A program made the position numbers and the translations under genes. DNA of 28,900 bases from Aliarcobacter butzleri (lineage in GTDB: Bacteria > Campylobacterota > Campylobacteria > Campylobacterales > Arcobacteraceae), in assembly GCA_012522985.1 (NCBI GenBank), contig JAAYJJ010000066.1:1-28900 (forward strand), given 5' to 3'. Within the stretch, counting starts at the first letter, position 1; each line of letters opens with the position of its first letter. Shown here one piece after another: positions 17,621 to 25,332 of this stretch. Under the pieces are notes generated by a model. It was not told the origin of the DNA and ran no database searches. It saw only the letters and a program-made list of their open reading frames with translations.

Positions 17621-18117
17621 GCAGATAAAAACTCATCTTCTAAATCATAAGTTTTGCATATATACTCTATAGCTTCTCTAACAGCTCCTTCGCCACCTTT
17701 TGCTTCACATACTTTATGTACAATATTTTTTATATAAGCAGATGCATTTTGTGGACAAAAAGCAAGTCCTACAAAATCTAGCATTTTATAATCATTGAGA
17801 TCATCGCCTATGGCCGCTATTTCATTTTTGGAAATACCCTCATGTTCCATAATAGCTTGTAAGATTTCAAGTTTATTATCAACACCTTGATACAAATAGT
17901 TTACACCTAGCTCTTTTGCTCTTTTTTCAACAACTTTTGATTTTCTACCTGTTATAATAGCAACTTTTAAGCCTAGTTTTTTACTCCATACTGATATAGC
18001 TAAACCATCTTTTACACAAAATTGTTTTGATTCCAAAAGCTCACCATTGTTATCTATATAGGTGATCTTTCCATCAGTCATAGTTCCATCAACATCTATA
18101 ACAAGTAGTTTAATCAC
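17611..18117 (-). CDS. kdsC: 3-deoxy-D-manno-octulosonate 8-phosphate phosphatase
   Basis: A 168-residue HAD phosphatase that removes the phosphate from Kdo-8-P, giving Kdo for the lipopolysaccharide core. The HAD motif DVDGT is at residues 8-12 (Asp8 nucleophile, Asp10 acid) and continues TDGKITYIDNNGE, as in the tetrameric C0-type (capless) KdsC. Motif II is in AIITGRKS, and motif III/IV in AIGDDLNDYKML. The C-terminal KGGEGAVREAIEYI is characteristic. It overlaps hisB by four bases (ATGA) and lptC by ten, so it is coupled on both sides. Confidence 0.95.
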   Translation of the reverse strand: MIKLLVIDVDGTMTDGKITYIDNNGELLESKQFCVKDGLAISVWSKKLGLKVAIITGRKSKVVEKRAKELGVNYLYQGVDNKLEILQAIMEHEGISKNEIAAIGDDLNDYKMLDFVGLAFCPQNASAYIKNIVHKVCEAKGGEGAVREAIEYICKTYDLEDEFLSAWL

Positions 18118-18683
18118 AATACACCTTTTGTACTAGGAATACCAATCTTTTCATTTGGTGTTAAAGCTCTTCTTAGAGCTACTGCAAAGGCTTTGAAAAC
18201 AGCTTCTACAATATGATGTTTGTTTTTGCCTCTATCTAGTACTATATGAGCAGTTATTCCTGCATTTAGTGTAAGTGCATGAAAAAACTCTTCAACAAGT
18301 TCAGTATCAAAGTTACCTACTTTACCTGCTATATCTACATCATAGTGTAGGTAAGGACGGTTACTAAGATCTAGTGCCACTGTAGCACTTGCTTCATCCA
18401 TTACTACCGTTGCATTTCCATATCGCTCAACTGCTGATATAGGAAAAATCTCTGCTTTTAGAGCTTGTCCTATAGCTATACCGCTATCTTCTACACTGTG
18501 GTGATCATCTATATGTGTATCGCCTTTGCAAAGCAAATTTATACCTATACCACTATGTTTGCTAAGAGCTTCAAGCATATGATCAAAAAAGCCAACTCCA
18601 CTATTTATAGAGTACTCTTTTGAGCATAAATCAACACTACATTTTATATCTGTTTCTTTAGTTGTTCTTATAATTTCTTTCAT
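18114..18683 (-). CDS. hisB: Imidazoleglycerol-phosphate dehydratase
   Basis: A 189-residue monofunctional dehydratase, the sixth step of histidine synthesis. Metal-binding repeats are seen twice, HIDDHHSVED in the first half and KNKHHIVEAVFKA in the second, along with the N-terminal FFDHMLEALSKHSG. There is no N-terminal HAD phosphatase domain, unlike E. coli HisB (355 residues), so the phosphatase step must be encoded elsewhere. It is an amino-acid gene embedded between rlpA (eleven bases) and kdsC (4-base overlap). GAGG precedes the ATG. Confidence 0.96.
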   Translation of the reverse strand: MKEIIRTTKETDIKCSVDLCSKEYSINSGVGFFDHMLEALSKHSGIGINLLCKGDTHIDDHHSVEDSGIAIGQALKAEIFPISAVERYGNATVVMDEASATVALDLSNRPYLHYDVDIAGKVGNFDTELVEEFFHALTLNAGITAHIVLDRGKNKHHIVEAVFKAFAVALRRALTPNEKIGIPSTKGVL

Positions 18684-18694
18684 TTTTACCTCAG

Positions 18695-19486
18695 TTATTG
18701 TGCTATAATCATCGCACCTTCAAGGTTATTTGATCTTTTGAAGTCATCTGCTTCTTCTATACTTCTAAAACCACTTACCCAGACACGATTGATTGGTTTA
18801 TCTTCAAACTCACCCTCTTTGATAATAACATCATAGTTTGAATCTATTATTAATTTAAATTTATCTTGCGTTATTTTTGCACCACTATAGTTTCTAAATG
18901 CTCCAACTTGTACATAATATCCACCTACAACTGCACTTTCTTCTTTTTCTGCTTGTGTAGTAGCTATTTTACCGTGAAAACCAAGAATAGTTAGTTTAAC
19001 ATTAGCTAAACCCTTTTTTTCCATATTGATAGCCTTTGCAGCTGCATTTGATAGATCTATAATTCTAGTTCCTACAAAAGGACCTCTATCGTTGATTCTA
19101 ACTGTTGTTGTTAAACCATTATCTATATTTTCAACTTTGACTATAGTATTCATAGGCAAAGTTTTATGAGCTGCTGTCATAGCATGCATATTGTAGATCT
19201 CACCATTACTTGTTTTTTTAGCGTGAAAATCTGGACCATACCAAGAAGCAATACCTTTATGTACATCACCAACACTAGCTGTAGTAGGATAGTACCATTT
19301 ACCAAAAACCTGATAAGGTCTCATAGTAGCTTTATGCATAGCTGGTGAGTTTTTGATCTCCTCTTTTGGAGTTGATTGCATAGATTGACTATAGTATCCA
19401 ACATTTTGCCTACTTTGTGTAGTACACCCACTTAATATAAGGATCAATCCTATAAATAAAAGCAAACTTTTAGTTATTGATAACAA
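18695..19486 (-). CDS. rlpA: RlpA-type lytic transglycosylase lipoprotein with SPOR domain
   Basis: About 263 residues from a TTG at 19486, chosen because GGAG lies six bases upstream; a TTG at 19498 would add four residues. There is no ATG at this end. A lipoprotein signal ends in LILSGC. The double-psi beta-barrel domain follows, with GIASWYGPDFHAKKTSNGE, AAHKTLPM and NDRGPFVGTRIIDLS, the RlpA core that cleaves peptidoglycan at denuded glycan strands. The last 75 residues (GGYYVQVGAF...) are a SPOR domain, which binds such strands at the septum. It overlaps mltD, another lytic transglycosylase. Confidence 0.92.
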   Translation of the reverse strand: MLSITKSLLLFIGLILILSGCTTQSRQNVGYYSQSMQSTPKEEIKNSPAMHKATMRPYQVFGKWYYPTTASVGDVHKGIASWYGPDFHAKKTSNGEIYNMHAMTAAHKTLPMNTIVKVENIDNGLTTTVRINDRGPFVGTRIIDLSNAAAKAINMEKKGLANVKLTILGFHGKIATTQAEKEESAVVGGYYVQVGAFRNYSGAKITQDKFKLIIDSNYDVIIKEGEFEDKPINRVWVSGFRSIEEADDFKRSNNLEGAMIIAQ

Positions 19487-20855
19487 GCTTATCTCCAATA
19501 GATATATTTGATGAGTTTAGTTTATTGTCACCCATAAGTTTTTTTAAAGAGACTTTTTGTTTAAGTGCTATTGTACTAAGAGTATCACCTTTTTGTACTA
19601 TATACTCTTTTTGTTTTGTCTTTTTAACAACTATTTTTGTACCCTCTTTAAAAGGTATTAAAAGCTCTTGATTTGGTTTGATTTTATCAGATTTTAGGTT
19701 ATTAAACTCTTGTATATAAGAAGAGCTTATACCATAAAGAGATGATATTTTATTAAGTGAATCACCTTGTTTTACAATATGTTTTTGTAAAATAGTTGGT
19801 TTTATATTGTTTTTATTTTCATGATAGGTTTGTAAAGCATAATAAGGTATATAGATTCGATATTTTGATTTATTATTTGGTATATACTCTTGCTTTAAGT
19901 GGCTATTTAATGTTAGAATATCTTCATAAGATAGATTTGAAGCTTCTGCTATGTTTTTAAGATGAAAACCACCATTTGTCTCTATAGATACTATCATATC
20001 TCCCATACCTCTATTTAGTAGGTGAGGGTTTTGCTCATTTAACTCTAACTCTTTATTTAACATTATAGCAAAAGCTACTATTTTTCTTATATGATTTCTA
20101 CTCTCTTTTGGGATATATTGCCTAGAGGTTATCTCTTGGATTTCTAAAAGTTCAGATAGAGTAAAATCTATATTTAAGCTTTTGATCTCTCTATAGACTT
20201 TAAAAAGTTCATTGTGATTGTTTTTCCTATTTTGATAGTTTTTGATAACTTTTCTATACTCTTTGAATTTTTGGCTATGTTCAAAATTAGGATTTTTTTC
20301 TATATATTTATCTAAAGATAATCTGACTATTCCCTCTACTAGTCGTCCCTCACCGCAGTTATATGCAATAGCAGCAAGATACCATTTACCAAATAGATTA
20401 TGAAGTCTTTTTAGATATTTTGAAGCTGCTATTGTTGATTTTTCAATATCAAGTCTTTCATCTATATATTTATCATTTGATAAGCCAAATTTTTTAGCTG
20501 TATCAGGGATAAATTGCCATAAACCTTTAGCTCCCATATTGGAGTGACTTTTTATATCAAAGTTGGACTCAGCCATACCCACATATAGCATTACTGAAGG
20601 TACATCTTCTTTAGCTAAAATAGATTTTACCGTAGGTATAAGTAAAAGTGAGCTATTAAAACTCTCTATAAAATAATCTTTCTCTTTTAGTGCAAAGTTG
20701 TTGTATGATTCTTGTAGCTCTAAGTTTGCCAAAAAATCAGGCTCTATGTCAAACTCATTTAAAATCTCTAAATCAGTTCTTGTTACATCGTTGAGTTCCA
20801 TAATATTGGCAAATAAAGAGTAAGATAATAATAATACAATAAACAAATATCGCAT
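19470..20855 (-). CDS. mltD: Membrane-bound lytic murein transglycosylase D with LysM repeats
   Basis: A 461-residue periplasmic enzyme. A signal peptide ends near residue 16. A transglycosylase (SLT) domain covers about 75-230, with catalytic Glu96 in GMAESNF followed by SNMGAKGLWQFIPDTAKKFGL and AIAYNCGEGR. The C-terminal third holds LysM units, two clear (HIVKQGDSLNKISSLYGI and EYIVQKGDTLSTIAL) and one weaker (GGFHLKNIAEASNLSYEDIL). No lipobox is seen, so it may be soluble rather than a lipoprotein. The gene order tatD-mltD-rlpA is, as I recall, also found in Helicobacter. A TATAAT box (20893-20888) lies in the 56-base gap to tatD. Confidence 0.94.
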   Translation of the reverse strand: MRYLFIVLLLSYSLFANIMELNDVTRTDLEILNEFDIEPDFLANLELQESYNNFALKEKDYFIESFNSSLLLIPTVKSILAKEDVPSVMLYVGMAESNFDIKSHSNMGAKGLWQFIPDTAKKFGLSNDKYIDERLDIEKSTIAASKYLKRLHNLFGKWYLAAIAYNCGEGRLVEGIVRLSLDKYIEKNPNFEHSQKFKEYRKVIKNYQNRKNNHNELFKVYREIKSLNIDFTLSELLEIQEITSRQYIPKESRNHIRKIVAFAIMLNKELELNEQNPHLLNRGMGDMIVSIETNGGFHLKNIAEASNLSYEDILTLNSHLKQEYIPNNKSKYRIYIPYYALQTYHENKNNIKPTILQKHIVKQGDSLNKISSLYGISSSYIQEFNNLKSDKIKPNQELLIPFKEGTKIVVKKTKQKEYIVQKGDTLSTIALKQKVSLKKLMGDNKLNSSNISIGDKLVINN

Positions 20856-20887
20856 AATAACCTCTTTTATAATAAAAATTGCGTCTT

Positions 20888-20893
20888 ATTATA
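20888..20893 (-). promoter_or_regulatory. -10 box ahead of mltD
   Basis: TATAAT on the minus strand in the 56-base gap between tatD and mltD, about 35 bases before the mltD ATG. There is no clear -35 box. It may start a separate transcript for the envelope half of the minus-strand run. Confidence 0.45.
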
Positions 20894-20911
20894 TCTTTTT
20901 ATTGCTTAATA

Positions 20912-21688
20912 TCATATATTAAAAAGTTTTTTAGCATTTGTACTTGTTAGTTGTGCTACTTCTCTTGGGGTAAGATTTAGTAATTCTGCCACTTTTTCGC
21001 ATACTATTTTAGTATAAGCAGGTTCGTTTCTACTACCTCTATGAGGGTGTGGAGTAAGATATGGTGCATCTGTTTCTAGTATAATCTTTTCTAAAGGGAT
21101 TTTAGGTAAGACCTCTACTAGTTTTCTGGCATTTTTAAACGTTAGCACTCCCCCTATACCAAAATAGAAGTTTTTTTTCGCCAAAACAAGTAGCTGAGAG
21201 TCTGCATTGTAACAATGCAACACCCCGCCTAGTTCACTACTAGCATACTCTTGTAGTATATGCAAAGAGTCCAAACTAGCATCTCTTATATGTATAATAA
21301 GTGGCTTTTTAAACTCAATGCTAAGTTTGATTTGTTTTATAAATATCTCTTTTTGTATAGCTTTTTCGGCATTGTTTTCTTCTAACGTACCACTTAGCCT
21401 ATAATAATCAAGCCCACACTCCCCAACAGCTACACATTTGGGGTGGGTAATATATTGTTTTAAGATATCTAAATCAAATGATTTTATATCATAAGGATGA
21501 ACACCTACAGCAAAATAAACCATATCATATTTTTGAGATATCTCTATAGCTCTAGGTAAATCTTCTAAACTTGCCCCTGGGATTATTATCTGTTTTATTC
21601 CCTTTTTTTGTGCATTATTTATTACTTCATCTAAATCATCATAATAATCACTATGATCCAAATGGCAATGAGTATCTATAATTATGAT
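20912..21688 (-). CDS. TatD-family metal-dependent DNase, apparently with a non-canonical start codon
   Basis: A TatD-type hydrolase. Family motifs are the N-terminal DTHCHLD (metal-binding HxH), GECGLDYYR, KPLIIHIRDA, VLHCYN and ETDAPYL. The first canonical start in frame (TTG at 21661) falls after the HxH motif and would remove two metal ligands. The frame is open upstream through ATC (21688), ATA (21685) and ATT (21682), with AAAAAAGG ending five, eight and eleven bases before them. Aligned to the usual MIIDTHCH beginning, ATA at 21685 or ATC at 21688 is the expected place. Coordinates here use ATC (258 residues, normal size). The region overlaps the stop of the upstream gene, so re-initiation is likely. 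Confidence 0.85.
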   Translation of the reverse strand: MIIIDTHCHLDHSDYYDDLDEVINNAQKKGIKQIIIPGASLEDLPRAIEISQKYDMVYFAVGVHPYDIKSFDLDILKQYITHPKCVAVGECGLDYYRLSGTLEENNAEKAIQKEIFIKQIKLSIEFKKPLIIHIRDASLDSLHILQEYASSELGGVLHCYNADSQLLVLAKKNFYFGIGGVLTFKNARKLVEVLPKIPLEKIILETDAPYLTPHPHRGSRNEPAYTKIVCEKVAELLNLTPREVAQLTSTNAKKLFNI

Positions 21689-21990
21689 AAAAACCTTTTT
21701 TCTATTAGATTTAGTAAACTATTAAGCTCAGCTAATTCATCTCTTTGGATCCAGGCATCTATACCAAAATTTTTAAATGCTGCATAATCACTCTCATCAT
21801 CTATAATAGCCACAGAGATATACTCATTTTTACAAGCTTGAGATTTGTTCTCTTCAAAATCAAAGATAGTCTCTATATCAATAATAGCAACATCTCCTTT
21901 GATATCATCACATCCACTTTGGAAGTTACAAACGCTATGCCTTGAATCAATAAGAGTAGAATCAACCTCACTAAATGTTACAACATTCAT
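21682..21990 (-). CDS. Small hypothetical protein, possibly a degenerate receiver-like domain
   Basis: A 102-residue protein with AGGAG before its ATG. The hydrophobic strands DVAIIDIETI (33-42) and YISVAIIDDE are followed by an amphipathic helix and FGIDAWIQRDELAELNSLLNLIEKRF. This last part follows the beta4-alpha4-beta5-alpha5 pattern of response-regulator receivers (GAdaYL-K-...eL...i...), with Gln where receivers have the conserved Lys. There is no obvious acidic pocket at the N-terminus. It is therefore perhaps a pseudo-receiver, which is an inference from pattern only. It sits between hslU and tatD and overlaps the tatD start. Function unknown. Confidence 0.7.
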   Translation of the reverse strand: MNVVTFSEVDSTLIDSRHSVCNFQSGCDDIKGDVAIIDIETIFDFEENKSQACKNEYISVAIIDDESDYAAFKNFGIDAWIQRDELAELNSLLNLIEKRFLS

Positions 21991-22039
21991 AGTTATTTCT
22001 CCTAAATAGTTTTTTAATTATATCGATTATAAACTTAAT

Positions 22040-23368
22040 TTATAAAATATATCTAGTTAAATCTTCATCTTGAACAATATCTTTTAGTTTTTCTTCTACT
22101 AACTCTTTTGTAACTACTATTGTTTCACCTTTGTTTAGATCTGCATCAAAGCTTATATCTTCTAATACTTTTTCTATAACTGTATGAAGTCTTCTAGCTC
22201 CTATATCTTCAGCTTTTTCATTGGCATTAAGGCAATATTTAGCTAGTGCATGAATAGACTCATCATTAAACTCTAAATCAACACCTTCTACACCTAAAAG
22301 TGCTTGATACTGTTTTAGTAGCGAGTTTTTAGTATTTGTCAATATCTTATAAAGAGCCTCCTCATCAAGAGGTAAAAGTTCAACTCTAAGGGGAAATCTT
22401 CCTTGAAGTTCAGGCAAAAGATCACTAGGTTTACTTATATGAAAAGCTCCAGCAGCAATAAACAAAATATGATCTGTTTTTACTTGACCAAACTTAGTAT
22501 TTACTGTACTTCCCTCTACTATAGGTAAAAGATCTCTTTGGACACCTTCTTTACTAGGATCTGATTTTCTACCATCATTGCCAGAAGCTATTTTATCTAT
22601 CTCATCTATAAATATTATACCACCATTTTGAGCTCTTTTTAGGGCTTCTACTTTTATGGATTCTTTATCTAGTAGTCTATCACTAGCTTCACCTCTTAGT
22701 ATAACCTTGGCATCTTTGATAGTTACTTCTTTTTTGATTTTGTCTTTATTTAGGTTGCCAAAGGCTTTATTTAAAGACTCTTGCAAAGCACTCATATCAA
22801 GAGGTAGATTGGTATCTACTATCTCAACACTTGCTTTTTTGGATAGCTCTATCTCTATTTTTTTATCATCAAGATCACCATTGATTACTTTTTGTTCCAT
22901 TTTATTAAAAGTAGAGATAAAAGACTCTTTTGCTTGATCACTTGCACTACTTGGTAGTGGTGGAACTAGCTTTTCTACTATTATTTTATTTACTTCATCT
23001 GTTATTTGTGTTTCTATTTTAGTTTCATACTCTTTAGTGATAATATTGATTGATTCAAAAACAAGATCTCTTACCATAGACTCTACATCTCGTCCTACAA
23101 ATCCAACTTCAGTGTATTTACTAGCTTCAACTTTTACAAAAGGAAGATTCATCATCTTTGCTAGACGCCTTGCTATCTCTGTTTTACCAACTCCTGTACT
23201 TCCTATCATAAGTATATTTTTAGGAGTGATCTCTTCTTGAAGATCACTTGATAAGCTCATTCTTCTATATCTACTCCTTAGAGCCAATGCTATAGTTTTT
23301 TTGGCATCATTTTGACCTATAATATAATCATCTAAATAGCTAACTATCTCTCTTGGTGTCATATTCAT
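22040..23368 (-). CDS. hslU: HslU (ClpY), ATPase subunit of the HslUV protease
   Basis: A 442-residue AAA+ unfoldase that feeds proteins to HslV. The Walker A GSTGVGKT is at residues 56-63 and Walker B FIDEID has Asp255 and Glu256. Between them is the I-domain, rich in charged residues. The C-terminal tail ends EDLTRYIL, the segment that docks into HslV and activates it. Length equals that of E. coli HslU (443). GGAG precedes the ATG, which is 15 bases after hslV. It is the second gene of the rplI-hslV-hslU group. Confidence 0.97.
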   Translation of the reverse strand: MNMTPREIVSYLDDYIIGQNDAKKTIALALRSRYRRMSLSSDLQEEITPKNILMIGSTGVGKTEIARRLAKMMNLPFVKVEASKYTEVGFVGRDVESMVRDLVFESINIITKEYETKIETQITDEVNKIIVEKLVPPLPSSASDQAKESFISTFNKMEQKVINGDLDDKKIEIELSKKASVEIVDTNLPLDMSALQESLNKAFGNLNKDKIKKEVTIKDAKVILRGEASDRLLDKESIKVEALKRAQNGGIIFIDEIDKIASGNDGRKSDPSKEGVQRDLLPIVEGSTVNTKFGQVKTDHILFIAAGAFHISKPSDLLPELQGRFPLRVELLPLDEEALYKILTNTKNSLLKQYQALLGVEGVDLEFNDESIHALAKYCLNANEKAEDIGARRLHTVIEKVLEDISFDADLNKGETIVVTKELVEEKLKDIVQDEDLTRYIL

Positions 23369-23383
23369 CTTAAATTGCTCCTA

Positions 23384-23914
23384 TTATAGTGTCAATAATC
23401 TAATATTTTGATTTGTGTAGATACATAATTCACCTGCAATCATCAAAGACTCTTTTACAAGTTCTTCTGGGCTTAGAGTAGAGTGTTTGTGTAGGGCTTT
23501 TGCACTACTTAGGGCGTAATTGCCACCACTTCCAATAGCAGCTATTTGTCCATCTTCAGGCTCAACAACATCACCATTTCCACTAAGTATAAAGATATGT
23601 TCTTTGTTTAGAACTATCATCATAGCCTCTAGTCTTCTTAGGATTTTGTCTTTTCGCCAAGCTTTGCTAAACTCAACAACAGCTTTAAAAAGATCTCCTC
23701 TTTTTGCTTCAAGATGTCCTTCAAACATCTCAAAAAGATTAAAAGCATCAGCAGTACTTCCAGCAAAACCAGCTAAAATCTCATCTTTATATAGTTTTCT
23801 TATTTTTATTGCGTTGTTTTTTAAAACTGTATTACCAAAAGTAACTTGTCCATCACCACCTATTACAGCTTTGTTATCAGTTCTATATGCAAGTATCGTA
23901 GTAGCATCAAACAA
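23384..23914 (-). CDS. hslV: HslV (ClpQ), peptidase subunit of the HslUV protease
   Basis: A 176-residue threonine peptidase. It begins at a TTG with AGGAGA five bases upstream, inside the last codons of rplI. The sequence [11 protein letters not shown] shows that the N-terminal threonine nucleophile is Thr5 of the precursor, so a four-residue leader must be removed rather than only Met as in E. coli. [25 protein letters not shown] and the [14 protein letters not shown] segment are standard. It is one base from the rplI stop. Confidence 0.96.
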   Translation of the reverse strand: MFDATTILAYRTDNKAVIGGDGQVTFGNTVLKNNAIKIRKLYKDEILAGFAGSTADAFNLFEMFEGHLEAKRGDLFKAVVEFSKAWRKDKILRRLEAMMIVLNKEHIFILSGNGDVVEPEDGQIAAIGSGGNYALSSAKALHKHSTLSPEELVKESLMIAGELCIYTNQNIRLLTL

Positions 23915-23915
23915 A

Positions 23916-24362
23916 TTATTCTCCTATAATCTCAACTTTTAAGCTACCATGTATTGCATGTCCTAGCTTAACATCTACCTCATAAAGCCCTGTTGCTTTG
24001 ATAGCAGTTTTGATATTGATATCTTTTTTATCTATAGTTATATTATGTGTAGATTTTAGCTCATCAGCAATCTCATCTTTTGTTACAGATCCAAAAAGAG
24101 CACCATTTGCTCCTACTTTGTGAATGATTTTGACTACAATATTTTCAAACTGTTTTGCTATAGCTTTTGCTGCGTCTATCTCTTCTTGTAAAAGTTTGGC
24201 AAGTCTAGCTTGTTCTTCTTTCCACTCTTGCATAACTTCTGGTGTAGCTTTTTTAGCAAACCCTTTTGCTATTAAAAAGTTTTGTCCATAACCATCTTTT
24301 ACCTCTTTTATTTCACCAGCTTTTCCTAAGCTTTTGACATCTTTTATTAATAATACTTTCAT
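23916..24362 (-). CDS. rplI: 50S ribosomal protein L9
   Basis: A 148-residue ribosomal protein binding 23S rRNA. The N-terminal [31 protein letters not shown] is the conserved L9 signature, followed by the long connecting helix ([17 protein letters not shown]) and a C-terminal domain with [14 protein letters not shown] precedes the ATG. Its usual partners rpsF, ssb and rpsR are absent; here it heads rplI-hslV-hslU, an order I recall from Campylobacterota. Confidence 0.97.
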   Translation of the reverse strand: MKVLLIKDVKSLGKAGEIKEVKDGYGQNFLIAKGFAKKATPEVMQEWKEEQARLAKLLQEEIDAAKAIAKQFENIVVKIIHKVGANGALFGSVTKDEIADELKSTHNITIDKKDINIKTAIKATGLYEVDVKLGHAIHGSLKVEIIGE

Positions 24363-24401
24363 AAAAACTCCTTAAATTTTGTAATTATTATTTGCTAAGA
24401 T

Positions 24402-25322
24402 TTAATTATTACTTTTATAAGCAAGTGATAGTTTCTCATAAACAAGCTTAAAACTAGCATCTTCTAAAGTATTTAAAATCTCTATTAAGATTACATTATC
24501 CTCTTTGCCATCCCAAGTTTTGATATATGTGCCTTCTTTGTAGCCATGATCTTGTCTAAACTGATTTAGACAATTTTTACCAATATAGAGCTTTTGAAGC
24601 CAAGTAAAACTAAGTCCACTGATTTTGCAACATCTAAAAAACTGATCTATAAATCTCTCCATACCACTAAAAATAGGCATATTTCCAGTATCTATAGCAA
24701 GAGCTATATATGAAAGCTTTTCAGCCTCTTTTACTACTAAGTTGATATCAATATGATTTGATGCTTCATAAATACAGTGAGTATTTACTAGTGAGACTGC
24801 TTTTGGGACATTTGTCTCTTGTAATAAAAAACTCATTAAAAAATGCCAAATATCAACAAGTTCTATATGGATATTGTCCATATCTGGAGTTGATTTGATG
24901 TTTTTCCAGTGTTTCCATGGAGTAGAATCAATTAGCTCTGATACTTCCATATGAATACATCTAAGCCAATTGATCTCTTTATCAAACTTGTTTATTCCTA
25001 GTTCCCAATTTTTACCATTGGTTGAGTCATTGAGTTGTTTTTGTAATAAAAACATCTCTTCTAGTTTGTGTGGAAAGCTTGAAGCCTCATCAAGAAGCTT
25101 TGCCAAAGGTAAACACTCTTCTACTAAGTGATCTAGGTTTGGATCTATACAAATCTTACTATTTGATAGTAGTTGTGTAATTAGCACTATATAATATGGT
25201 ATAATTTTCTCTTCTTGCCACCTTAGTGTCTCTGTTTTATTGATACCTACAAAATCTAAGAATTCATCAAGTGTGTTGAATCCTAGTTTTTTTATAGTTA
25301 TTATCAGTTCTTCATAAAGCAT
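24402..25322 (-). CDS. dut: Dimeric (all-alpha) dUTPase with an N-terminal extension
   Basis: A 306-residue protein. Residues from about 85 match the dimeric dUTPase of Campylobacter jejuni, which hydrolyses dUTP and dUDP to dUMP. Metal ligands are Glu126, Glu129, Glu154 and Asp157 (MEVSELID and IELVDIWH), with the same internal spacing as Glu46/49/74/Asp77 there. The start LQKQLNDSTNGKNWE and the end YIGKNCLNQFRQDHGYKEGTY...WNGKEDN-like segment also match. Residues 1-80 are extra. They look helical and contain a helix-turn-helix-like stretch (TLDEFLDFVGINKTETLRW, then IPYYIVLI). Its role is unknown; it may bind DNA. GGAGAA precedes the ATG, ten bases after the kinase gene. Confidence 0.9.
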   Translation of the reverse strand: MLYEELIITIKKLGFNTLDEFLDFVGINKTETLRWQEEKIIPYYIVLITQLLSNSKICIDPNLDHLVEECLPLAKLLDEASSFPHKLEEMFLLQKQLNDSTNGKNWELGINKFDKEINWLRCIHMEVSELIDSTPWKHWKNIKSTPDMDNIHIELVDIWHFLMSFLLQETNVPKAVSLVNTHCIYEASNHIDINLVVKEAEKLSYIALAIDTGNMPIFSGMERFIDQFFRCCKISGLSFTWLQKLYIGKNCLNQFRQDHGYKEGTYIKTWDGKEDNVILIEILNTLEDASFKLVYEKLSLAYKSNN

Positions 25323-25332
25323 TTTTCTCCTT

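Noticed and set aside
20912..21661. tatD starting at the TTG at 21661
   Set aside because: This start removes the HxH metal ligands that define the family, while the frame is open further upstream.
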